Shown here: positions 8,025 through 16,242 of the stretch, piece by piece
Position numbering within the stretch: position 1 is the first letter of the stretch
Layout: each line of letters opens with the position of its first letter
Assembly (NCBI GenBank): GCA_001804705.1
Contig: MHAY01000037.1
Location: 29,576 to 93,575 of the forward strand
DNA: 64,000 nt
Direction of reading: 5' to 3'
From: Ignavibacteria bacterium RIFOXYC2_FULL_35_21
GTDB taxonomy: Bacteria; Bacteroidota; Ignavibacteria; Kapaibacteriales; UBA2268
The notes under the pieces: generated by a model
Seen by the model: only the letters and a program-made list of their open reading frames with translations
Databases searched by the model: none
What the model was told of the DNA's origin: nothing
Translations under genes and position numbers: made by a program

Positions 8025-9482
8025 ATGAGTGAAAATAAAATACAGGATACTAACAGCAACGGAATGCTGAAAAAATCATTGACTCTTTTTGATTCTACTG
8101 CAATAGTCATCGGTTCGATGATTGGGTCGGGTATTTTCATCGTCAGCGCAGATATGGCTCAGAATCTTGGTTCCCCGGGATGGGTTATTCTTGCATGGCT
8201 TCTGTCAGGTGTGATGACTGTAATCGCTGCACTCAGTTATGGGGAGCTTGCGGGAATGATGCCCAAAGCAGGCGGGCAGTATGTGTATCTTCGGGAAGCA
8301 TACAATCCATTAGTCGGATTTCTCTATGGATGGACTTTATTTCTCGTCATTCAAAGCGGCACCATTGCGGCTGTGGCTGTAGCTTTTGCAAAGTTCACAG
8401 GCGTACTTATTCCCTGGTTTTCCGAAAAAAATATTCTTCTCGACTTTGGACTTTTAAAAATCAATTCGACTCAGATTTTGGCAATATTCATGTTAATAAT
8501 CCAGACAATTATAAATCTTAATGGAATAAATACCGGCAAATTTGTTCAGAATATTTTTACTTTGACGAAGGCAACTGCTCTGCTCGGATTGATTATCATT
8601 GGGATTTTCTTTGTACAAAATATCGAAGCATTCAATTTCAACATGAGTATTTTATGGGATGCTTCAAAAGGTTCGGGACTTGATATAACTCATTTGACCG
8701 GCTTTGCAGTAGTTGCGGCACTTGGAACGGCTATGGTAGGTTCATTGTTTTCTTCAGATGCATGGAATAATATAACATTCATAGCAGGAGAGACGATTAA
8801 TCCGAAAAAAAATATTCCATTAAGCCTTTTTCTCGGAACGACAATTGTATCATTATTATATATTCTGGCTAATGTTGCTTATATGAATGTTCTTCCTTTG
8901 AGAGGAGTAGCAGAAGGTGCAACTGTAGCTGAAAGAGGTATCCAATTCGCAACTGACGAAAGGGTTGGAACTGCATTCATGCAGGTTGTTTTTGGAAATT
9001 CAGGTTCCGCTCTCATGGCGATACTTATTATGATTTCAACATTCGGCTGTAACAACGGATTAATACTTGCAGGAGCCAGGGTCTATTATTCGATGTCACA
9101 CGATGGTTTGTTTTTTAAATCTGCCGGAAAGCTGAATAAAAATAATGTTCCGGGTTTAGCCCTGGTAATTCAATGTTTCTGGGCTTGTATCTTGTGTCTT
9201 TCAGGCACATACAGCGACCTTTTGGATTACGTGGTATTTACAGTTCTCTTATTTTACATTTTCACAATAGCCGGAATATTTATTTTACGCAGAAAGAAAC
9301 CTGATGCAGAAAGACCGTACAAAGCATTCGGATATCCCGTGATTCCTATAATCTATATAGTAGCTGCTTTGGTAATAATGGTGATATTGCTAATTTATAA
9401 GCCTGATTACACATGGCCAGGCTTAATAATTGTCATTGCAGGTTTGCCGGTTTATTTTCTCTGGAGAAAAACTAATAAATAA
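8025..9482 (+). CDS. APC-family amino-acid permease
   Basis: Inner-membrane amino acid/polyamine/organocation transporter of 485 residues with about 12 predicted membrane spans. Seen: the substrate-site motif at TM1, IVIGSMIGSGIFI, followed by SYGELAGMMPKAGGQYVYLREAY (TM2-3, the usual APC signature) and NNGLILAGARVYYSMSHDGLFF in the second half. Closest in pattern to the L-type exchanger/SteT-like branch, so it may exchange amino acids, but substrate cannot be read from the sequence. ATG at 8025 is preferred over TTG one codon earlier. Divergent from the broken sigma gene and followed by the nested repeat region. Confidence 0.9.
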   Translation: MSENKIQDTNSNGMLKKSLTLFDSTAIVIGSMIGSGIFIVSADMAQNLGSPGWVILAWLLSGVMTVIAALSYGELAGMMPKAGGQYVYLREAYNPLVGFLYGWTLFLVIQSGTIAAVAVAFAKFTGVLIPWFSEKNILLDFGLLKINSTQILAIFMLIIQTIINLNGINTGKFVQNIFTLTKATALLGLIIIGIFFVQNIEAFNFNMSILWDASKGSGLDITHLTGFAVVAALGTAMVGSLFSSDAWNNITFIAGETINPKKNIPLSLFLGTTIVSLLYILANVAYMNVLPLRGVAEGATVAERGIQFATDERVGTAFMQVVFGNSGSALMAILIMISTFGCNNGLILAGARVYYSMSHDGLFFKSAGKLNKNNVPGLALVIQCFWACILCLSGTYSDLLDYVVFTVLLFYIFTIAGIFILRRKKPDAERPYKAFGYPVIPIIYIVAALVIMVILLIYKPDYTWPGLIIVIAGLPVYFLWRKTNK

Positions 9483-9622
9483 AAAAATTAAATAGTTACT
9501 CATATTAGGCATAAGTTATTATTTCTCTTTGAAATAATTTTCAATTTTCAATTTTGCAATTTCCAATCAATGTTTCAATTTTCAATGTTAAAAGAGAAAT
9601 GAACTTTACTACATTTTAGTAA

Positions 9623-9869
9623 CTCATGTTACGCAATATTGAAAACTTTATTCTACACCTTTGTAATTTTAAAAACCTTATTAGTACATTTAACCTTAGT
9701 AAAAAGTAAAGTAACCGGCTATATTAACCATATTAGCTTGTTCGACCAAAAATCAAAATCAAAATAAGATAATAAGGTTTGATTTGTAGAATAATAAGTT
9801 TTGTTACTAAGGTAAAAAGAGTGAAATAAGGTTTTGACTAAGGTTTGTAAAATTTATGCGTAAGGTGAG
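9623..9869. mobile_element. 247-bp nested MITE with exact 7-bp target duplication
   Basis: Ends CTCATGTTACGCA (9623-9635) and TGCGTAAGGTGAG (9857-9869) are inverted repeats matching at 11 of 13 positions. TTAGTAA occurs immediately on both sides (9616-9622, 9870-9876) but once at the corresponding place in the empty copy near 22.8 kb. The interior has several (A)ACCTTA(G/T) motifs, direct in the left half and inverted in the right half, like subterminal transposase-binding repeats. No coding potential. Confidence 0.75.
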
Positions 9870-9911
9870 TTAGTAATTTATTACTTTGAATAAGCAAAAA
9901 TTTTGAATTAA

Positions 9912-10097
9912 CCCAAATTATTCATTAGAAGTTTATTATTATCCTAAAAGCAAGTGCCTGACTGACATTCTGAGAAGTGTAACGACGAAGATTCTGAAAC
10001 CCCCTTAATCCCCCTTTGAAAAAGGGGGAAAGATGCTTCGACTTCGCTCAGCATGACATTAAATTATACCATATCAATTTCTATTGAATAATCTGGG
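9912..10097. mobile_element. 186-bp nested element with CCCA(A/G)ATTATTCA ends
   Basis: Ends CCCAAATTATTCA (9912-9924) and TGAATAATCTGGG (10085-10097) are inverted repeats (12 of 13, weaker similarity to about 25 bp). ATTAA is duplicated at both edges (9907-9911, 10098-10102), and the empty site is visible in the copy near 22.8 kb. It carries a GACATTCTGAG...CAGCATGACA inverted pair and a CCCCCTTT/AAAGGGGG hairpin (about 9998-10030). It differs from the CTCATG-ended family in ends and target size. Confidence 0.75.
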
Positions 10098-10196
10098 ATT
10101 AATTAAATGTTTAGAAAATTCAATTAAAATTAAAAAATTGGAAATTGAAAATTTAATTCTTTTACAAATATTCTTATGTTGCTTAACATGAGTTAT

Positions 10197-12323
10197 TTAT
10201 TGTATCTTCACCATGCTCAGTATTTCGACATCTGTTTCAGCAGGTAATTCTGTGTAACTTATTACACTCAGCATCGGGAACTGGGACCTGACCATCCTGT
10301 AGAGGTAGGGCCTGATTTGTGCCGAGCAGATAACAATAGGCAGATGCCCGGCTAAAGTGATTTCATCAATTGCTTCGTTCAGGCTTTTTTGAAGCTCTCT
10401 TATTATGTCGGGTGACAGCCCCAGAGTAATGCTCGTACTCGCCTGTGAATTGGACTGGAGTGCGTTTGTCATTAACTGCTCGATATGAGGGTCGAGAGAA
10501 ATTGCATGTACAACTCCGTTCTGGTCCTGGTAAAGCTTCTTAATAGTTTCGGACAAATTATGCCTGACGTACTCAGTCAGAACGTCAATGTTCTTTGTTA
10601 CTTTGAAATATTCGAGAAGCGATTCGAGAATAATCGGCAAATCACGAACGGGTATGACTTCCCTTAATAAATTCTGCAATACCTTCTGAACTACAGATAT
10701 GGGCAGTGTTTCGGGTTTGACTTCTTCGACGAGGACAGGATAATCCTCCTTAAGGTTCTCAACCAGGTGCTTAACATCCTGGCGTGTAAGCATTTTATCT
10801 GCATTTCTTTTTAAGAGTTCGGTAAGATGTGTCGTTAGTACGGTTGCCGCTTCGACGACGGTATAACCCATTATTTCGGCATTTTCTCTTTCGGAGACAC
10901 TAATCCATGTTGCAGGCAAACCAAACACGGGTTCTGTAACTGTAATACCCGATAGCTCTCCCTCTGCAGTTCCGGGATTCATAGCGAGAAGCATGTTAGT
11001 ATGGAGAACATTACGTGAAATTTCGTTTCCCCTTATTTTAATTACATATTCCTCTGGCTCAAGCTGTAAGTTGTCACGCACACGAACAGGAGGAAGAATG
11101 ATACCAAGCTCGTTTGCAAGTTGTCTTCTGACATTTGTAATACGTTTGAAAACGTCACCACCCTGCGATTCATCAACGAGAGAAATCAATGAATAGCCAA
11201 GTTCGATTTCGACAGGGTCAACTTTAAGAAGTTCTTCGACAGGTTGTTCTTCAGGCTTTTTGGCTTTTTCGGCTTCGGCAAGGTCCTGTCGAAGTTCTTC
11301 ATCAGCTTTTCTCTTAATTTGCCGATTTCTTATGTATGCCAAACCGCCTGCTAATCCGGATAAAACAAGAAAGGGAAGCATAGGAAAACCGGGCATAAAT
11401 GCAAACAGGACCATAGCAAAAGATGCTACAGCCAAAGCTTTGGGTTTTTTCCCGAACTGAGCCCCTAATTCAACATCAAGCTTTTCGGCGGATGCTGAAC
11501 GTGTAACCACCAAACCACCGGCAACTGAAATCAATAATGCAGGTATCTGTGTAACAAGTCCATCACCTATCGTAAGAATTGTATAGGTTGAAAGTGCAGT
11601 GGTAATATCCATTCCCCTTTGGGCAACACCGATAGCAAATCCGCCGATTATGTTAATTCCAACAATGACAATACCTGCAATGGCATCACCTCGTATGAAC
11701 TTCGCCGCACCATCCATTGCACCATAAAAGTCTGATTCCTTTGTTAGAGTTTCTCTCCTGTCCCGTGCCTGTATTTCATCTATATATCCTGCGTTCAGGT
11801 CAGCGTCAATACTCATCTGCTTACCTGGAAGAGCATCTAATGTGAATCTTGCGGCAACTTCGGCAATACGTGTAGAACCTTTGATAACTACTATGAAGTT
11901 GATTACTAAGAGAATTAAAAATATGATAATACCTACAACATAGTTACCGCTTATAACGAAAGTACCGAATGCATGAATAATTTTTCCTGCCTCAGCTTCG
12001 CCGAGGATTAATCTTGTTGCCGTAACATTCAATCCGAGCCTGAATAATGTTGTTATCAGCAAAATAGTAGGAAAGGATGAAAAATCGAGAGGACGTATCA
12101 GATAGACTGCTACAAGCAAAATCAGAACAGAAATGGATATGTTAGTTGCCAGAAGCATATCCAGCATAAATGTTGGCAGTGGAATAATCAGAAGAGCTAT
12201 AATTAATAATATGCCTAAGGCAAGAAACAGGTCGGGACTTCTTTTGAGAAAAGGTAAAGTTCTCGTCTGAAAACCTGTCATTGCCCTCGAAGGGGGCGCC
12301 ATTAATTGCGTATTTTTAGCCAT
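10197..12323 (-). CDS. flhA: Flagellar biosynthesis protein FlhA
   Basis: Inner-membrane export-gate protein of the flagellar type III secretion apparatus, 708 residues, normal for the family. Seen: about eight N-terminal membrane spans (residues 25-335) with the FHIPEP signature FTLDALPGKQMSIDADLNAG and the conserved loop RRETLTKESDFYGAMDGAAKF, then a long cytoplasmic domain (about 370-708) that in known FlhA proteins docks chaperone-substrate complexes. A virulence-type SctV is the alternative, but length and signature favour FlhA. No other flagellar gene is in the window. The stop codon is directly followed by the MITE-like element. The region upstream (12324-12608) is shared with the divergent hydrolase gene and presumably holds both promoters. 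Confidence 0.95.
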   Translation of the reverse strand: MAKNTQLMAPPSRAMTGFQTRTLPFLKRSPDLFLALGILLIIALLIIPLPTFMLDMLLATNISISVLILLVAVYLIRPLDFSSFPTILLITTLFRLGLNVTATRLILGEAEAGKIIHAFGTFVISGNYVVGIIIFLILLVINFIVVIKGSTRIAEVAARFTLDALPGKQMSIDADLNAGYIDEIQARDRRETLTKESDFYGAMDGAAKFIRGDAIAGIVIVGINIIGGFAIGVAQRGMDITTALSTYTILTIGDGLVTQIPALLISVAGGLVVTRSASAEKLDVELGAQFGKKPKALAVASFAMVLFAFMPGFPMLPFLVLSGLAGGLAYIRNRQIKRKADEELRQDLAEAEKAKKPEEQPVEELLKVDPVEIELGYSLISLVDESQGGDVFKRITNVRRQLANELGIILPPVRVRDNLQLEPEEYVIKIRGNEISRNVLHTNMLLAMNPGTAEGELSGITVTEPVFGLPATWISVSERENAEIMGYTVVEAATVLTTHLTELLKRNADKMLTRQDVKHLVENLKEDYPVLVEEVKPETLPISVVQKVLQNLLREVIPVRDLPIILESLLEYFKVTKNIDVLTEYVRHNLSETIKKLYQDQNGVVHAISLDPHIEQLMTNALQSNSQASTSITLGLSPDIIRELQKSLNEAIDEITLAGHLPIVICSAQIRPYLYRMVRSQFPMLSVISYTELPAETDVEILSMVKIQ

Positions 12324-12608
12324 CTGGTTTTATTATCTGTTTAATAATACACTACAATCATGCTGAAATAATTTCAGCATTAATATTAATCCCTATATTT
12401 CATTGAAAATAAATATTTTAATAGAATTTCCCTTTTTTATTTTGGATTCCTAATATTTAAACAAAATGATATTTTACAATTTGTTTGCCAATTAAAACCA
12501 GAAATTGAAATGAAAAAAAATATTGTGTGTATTTATTGAGATGAAAAGGCCATTTCCAAAATTTCGTAAATTACTATTTTGTTTTAGTCAAATTTTATAC
12601 AAACTATT

Positions 12609-14363
12609 ATGAAAATAAAGGTATTCTTATTACGGTTTTCAGTTGTATTTCTATTATTATCCACATCGCTTTATTCAAAAAAAGTTGATATTTTCTTCCA
12701 GCAGAAAATTCCGATGAGAGATGGTATTAAACTTTCTGCTGACTTATATATTAATCCCAGTATGAATGCACCGGTGCCGGTTCTTTTTGTAATGACTCCT
12801 TACACAAGCGATGGTGTTCATACCGATGCAATGTTTTATGCAGAGAACGGATATAATGTTGTAGTGGCTGATTGCAGGGGCAGAGGTAATTCCGAAGGGG
12901 ATTTCATTCCTTTTGAAAATGAAGGTAAGGATGGTTATGATATTTGTCAATGGATAGCAAGCCAGTCATGGTGCAATGGGAAAATCGGAATGTTCGGAGG
13001 TTCATATCTTGGGATGGCTCAATGGCTGGCCATTAAGGAAAACCCGCCTGCTTTGAGAACAGCTATACCAGTGGCAACGGTATGCCCGGGGATTGATTTT
13101 CCTAAGCAAAATAATATTTTTTATTCCTACGATATCCAATGGCTTGTATTCACTTATGGAAAAACAAGCAATGCCAAAGCCTTTGGAGATGAAAAATTTT
13201 GGAATCGTATTTATATGGAACATTTTCTGAATATCATCCCATATAATGAACTGGATTTGATATCAGGTGTAAAATCAAATGTTTATCAGAAGTGGTTGAA
13301 ACACCCGACTTTTGATGATTATTACCGGAATATTTTACCATCTAAAGAGGACTTTGCAAAAATCAACATTCCCCTATTGAAAATTACAGGACATTTCGAT
13401 GATGACCAGCCGGGAACGATGTATTACTATCGAAATTTTATGGAATACGGGAATAATGATGCAAAGAACAAATGTTATTTGATTATAGGCCCCTGGAATC
13501 ATGGCGGCACAAGACGCCCTGCGAAGAATTATATGAATATGACTTTCGGAGACAATTCCATTCTCGACATTCTGAAAATTCATCTACAATGGTTTGATTA
13601 CACATTAAAAAATGGTTCACTGCCTGACTTCCTGAAAAACAAAGTAGCATGTTATGAGATGGGAAGTGATGAATGGAAGTTTGCAAGTAAGATTGATGAT
13701 TTATCAAATTCCAAAAAAATATTTTATTTACATTCGGAGAACGGTAAAGCAAATGATATTGTTAATTCAGGAAAATTAAATTCCGACAAACCTGATAAAG
13801 AAGAGCCTGACAGTTATATTTATAATCCGTTAGATACAAATTATTCGTCATTTAAAATTGAAAATCAATCAACCGAATATGCTTGGAGAAGCCCGACAGA
13901 AGCCATTTATCCCGACAGGCTTGTTTATCATACTCCGGTACTCAAAAAAGATTTGGTTTTCACAGGAAATGCAAAATTCATTACATATATATCTGCCGAT
14001 GTTACGGACACTGATTTTGAAGGGATACTTTATGAGGTATTGCCTGATGGTTCGTGCAATTACCTGACATCAACAATAATGAGAGCAAGATACAGAAATT
14101 CACTATCAACAGAAGAACTTCTTAAACCTGATGAAATATATAAAATTGAATTTAAGAATTTTCATTTCACATCGAGGAAACTAAAAAAAGGAAGCAGAAT
14201 AAGGCTTGTCTTTGGAGCATTGAATTCTCCGTTATTCCAAAAAAATTACAATTCCGGGACAGATGTATCGTTTGAAACAAAGAAAAATGCAAAGGTTGCA
14301 AATATAAAATTGTATCATGATAAAAATTATCCGTCATATCTGGAGCTTCCTGTTTATGAATAA
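12609..14363 (+). CDS. Secreted CocE/NonD-family alpha/beta hydrolase
   Basis: A 584-residue exported serine hydrolase of the X-Pro dipeptidyl-peptidase (S15)/CocE family. Seen: signal peptide (residues 1-23); DCRGRGNSEG (88-97); nucleophile in FGGSYLG (S132); an acidic FDDDQPG stretch near 263 for the catalytic Asp; and the catalytic His in GPWNHGG (about H298). The C-terminal third (about 400-575) is the expected galactose-binding-like jelly roll (LVFTGNAKFITYISADVTDTDF, SRIRLVFGAL). Family members cleave esters, acyl-amino acids or X-Pro peptides; the substrate here is unknown. Its end overlaps the lipoprotein start (ATGAATAA), so the two are translationally coupled. Confidence 0.9.
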   Translation: MKIKVFLLRFSVVFLLLSTSLYSKKVDIFFQQKIPMRDGIKLSADLYINPSMNAPVPVLFVMTPYTSDGVHTDAMFYAENGYNVVVADCRGRGNSEGDFIPFENEGKDGYDICQWIASQSWCNGKIGMFGGSYLGMAQWLAIKENPPALRTAIPVATVCPGIDFPKQNNIFYSYDIQWLVFTYGKTSNAKAFGDEKFWNRIYMEHFLNIIPYNELDLISGVKSNVYQKWLKHPTFDDYYRNILPSKEDFAKINIPLLKITGHFDDDQPGTMYYYRNFMEYGNNDAKNKCYLIIGPWNHGGTRRPAKNYMNMTFGDNSILDILKIHLQWFDYTLKNGSLPDFLKNKVACYEMGSDEWKFASKIDDLSNSKKIFYLHSENGKANDIVNSGKLNSDKPDKEEPDSYIYNPLDTNYSSFKIENQSTEYAWRSPTEAIYPDRLVYHTPVLKKDLVFTGNAKFITYISADVTDTDFEGILYEVLPDGSCNYLTSTIMRARYRNSLSTEELLKPDEIYKIEFKNFHFTSRKLKKGSRIRLVFGALNSPLFQKNYNSGTDVSFETKKNAKVANIKLYHDKNYPSYLELPVYE

Positions 14364-15171
14364 GTCTGCGGCTTTAATAATGACAACTATTATTTCATTG
14401 TTATTAGTATTAACAAGTTGCGAGGATAATACTAATCCAAATCCTGTCGAGAGTGATTATTTCCCGTTGACATTAGGCAATTACTGGGTTTTTAATAGTT
14501 ATGAGCTCTATAATAATAATAGAAAGATTAGCGGGACAGAAAAAAGAGATTCGGTTGTTGTCGAGAAGAAGCTAACTTTGGAGGGTAAAACTGCATCTTT
14601 ACTTTCTGTTTACAGGGATGAGCAAATATATGATTCTATATATATTTCTAAAGAGACTTCAAAAGTTTACATGTTGTTTGATGAAAACGATATTGATGTA
14701 CCAAATTTTAAGAGTCAGTGGTTTCTGATTGCCGATTTCTCGAAAACCAGCAATACAGAGTGGCATCTTTATGATTCGATATTGACAAATTATTCTTATA
14801 ATTTCGAAGACAGCACAATCAATACAACATACCATCACACAATTAACGGGAGGTTTGAGTATGAAGAGAATTTCCCATACAACAATGTCAGCATTAAAAG
14901 CAAGGTATTTCAAATTAAATATGACACGAGATTATATTTCTTATATAAATTTCCTGATAATATCAGTACTGATGAAGTAGAAGTAAACAGATTAAGACAA
15001 AATAATTATCATTTCACTTTTGCTGAAAATATCGGATTGGCAAGGATAAAATATGACCCTTATGTAATATCAACAAGGACCATTCCATTTACCATCTACT
15101 CAAAAACCGAGAGCTATAAAGGCTTGCAAAGTGATTTGACTGGTTATAGAATTATTATATTAGAGAAATAA
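14356..15171 (+). CDS. Lipoprotein of unknown function
   Basis: A 271-residue predicted lipoprotein. Start chosen at ATG 14356: it gives a lipoprotein signal peptide (MNKSAALIM ... LLVLTSC) with the lipobox Cys at about residue 22. The upstream in-frame ATG at 14317 lies inside the hydrolase gene. The mature start DYFPLTLGNYWVFNSYE is a pattern I associate with Bacteroidota/Chlorobiota surface lipoproteins built of antiparallel strands. No catalytic motif seen. Coupled to the hydrolase by an 8-bp overlap, so it may help anchor or assist it (inference). Confidence 0.75.
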   Translation: MNKSAALIMTTIISLLLVLTSCEDNTNPNPVESDYFPLTLGNYWVFNSYELYNNNRKISGTEKRDSVVVEKKLTLEGKTASLLSVYRDEQIYDSIYISKETSKVYMLFDENDIDVPNFKSQWFLIADFSKTSNTEWHLYDSILTNYSYNFEDSTINTTYHHTINGRFEYEENFPYNNVSIKSKVFQIKYDTRLYFLYKFPDNISTDEVEVNRLRQNNYHFTFAENIGLARIKYDPYVISTRTIPFTIYSKTESYKGLQSDLTGYRIIILEK

Positions 15172-15203
15172 TATTAAAATAATATTCCTATAAAATATAA
15201 GAT

Positions 15204-15226
15204 TAACCCCAATCTTCAGATCGGGG
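15204..15226 (+). repeat. REP-like hairpin (TAAC + TTCA loop)
   Basis: TAAC directly before an arm CCCAATC, loop TTCA, arm GATCGGGG (one mismatched pair). It lies between the convergent lipoprotein and radical SAM genes. Same design as the hairpins at 24133, 24221, 31696, 31887 and 63713-63860 but with different arm bases. The remaining 130 bp of this spacer shows nothing clear. Confidence 0.55.
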
Positions 15227-15354
15227 AAGAGGAATCCAACAGATAACGACTTTAGTCACAAACTAATTTAGGGGATAAATCCCGGATTAGCATATGGCAG
15301 ACACCACTATTTAAAAGTAGCGGCTATTCATTTCCTAAATTTTTATTAACAGAT

Positions 15355-16242
15355 TCACAATCCTCTTGCCCATTCGGGCCTTAAATACAATTTTCCGGGT
15401 GAGTTGATTGCTAAAGATAATCGTTCCACCAAAATTTCTTTGTCTCTTGATAAAATTCCTTTCAATGTCAGATAATTTGATGCGTGGTCACTTCGGAAAA
15501 TTGTGCTTGTTAAATTTGTATTTTCAATAAATAACTTCAACTCTTCAAATAATTCTTTTTTATTCAAAGGTTCGAAATCATATCCAGCCCTGCTTTTATA
15601 ATGCTCCAATCCGAGAGGGTAGCTCAAAACAAGAGTGGACAAATAATGAGGCTGGATTTCATTTACAACTCTTGCAGAGTTAATTGAATGTTGCCGGCTA
15701 TATTTCTTTCCTCCAAGGCCATTAATAATCATAACAGAAGTCTGAATCCCTGCTTCTTGTGCTTTATTGATACTTTCAACTGTGGTTGAAAAGGTTTCAC
15801 CTTTATTAATCAAATTGAGCAATTCATCATCACCTGATTCAATTCCTATATATAGGAGTTTTAAGCCTGATTCATAAAGTTCCTTCAATTCTTCTTTTGA
15901 TTTCTGTATAATATCTTGAGGCATGGCATAAGCAGAGATTCTCCTTAGATGAGGAAATGACTCATTTAATTGTGTTAAAATCCTTATCAATCTTGATGAA
16001 GATAGTACCATCACATTGCCATCAGCCAAAAACACTTTTCTCACATCAGGGTCAATATTTGAGTAATCTATTATTTCTTTAATAACGTCTTCTTCTTTTT
16101 TAACTGTAAATTTTTTTGATGTGTACATCTCACAAAATGAACACTTGTTCCATGAACAGCCAATCGTAATTTGAAAAATTAACGATAATGCTTCGCTGGG
16201 GGGCCTGAACAAAGGCTCATTATATTCTATTGGAAATTTCAA
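15355..16242 (-). CDS. Radical SAM protein
   Basis: A 295-residue radical S-adenosylmethionine enzyme. Seen: the cluster motif GCSWNKCSFCEMY (C29, C34, C37, spacing CX4CX2C, which I associate with a subgroup of such proteins rather than the usual CX3CX2C), then a TIM-barrel-like order of motifs: KVFLADGNVMVL, LRRISAYAMPQDI, LLYIGIESGDDELL (the GIESG SAM-binding region) and IQTSVMIINGLGG. Relatives are often annotated as Elp3/HemN-like or YgiQ-like without known product. No extra C-terminal cluster domain. The start overlaps the stop of the GT-C gene by 4 bp, so it is the second gene of that operon. Confidence 0.85.
   Translation of the reverse strand: MKFPIEYNEPLFRPPSEALSLIFQITIGCSWNKCSFCEMYTSKKFTVKKEEDVIKEIIDYSNIDPDVRKVFLADGNVMVLSSSRLIRILTQLNESFPHLRRISAYAMPQDIIQKSKEELKELYESGLKLLYIGIESGDDELLNLINKGETFSTTVESINKAQEAGIQTSVMIINGLGGKKYSRQHSINSARVVNEIQPHYLSTLVLSYPLGLEHYKSRAGYDFEPLNKKELFEELKLFIENTNLTSTIFRSDHASNYLTLKGILSRDKEILVERLSLAINSPGKLYLRPEWARGL

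Larger units (their letters stand above)
9499..10192. mobile_element. MITE-like element (copy A) carrying two nested insertions
   Basis: Outer element with ends CTCATATTAGGCATAAG (9499-9515) and an inverted CTCATGTTAAGCA (10180-10192). Once the two inserts are removed, its interior matches the uninterrupted copy at 22692-22955 read in reverse. Flanks ATAGTTA and TTATTTA agree at 5 of 7 positions, consistent with an old 7-bp target duplication. Net length is about 249 bp. It has no ORF, ends 5 bp short of the flhA stop codon and may provide a transcript end. Confidence 0.7.
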
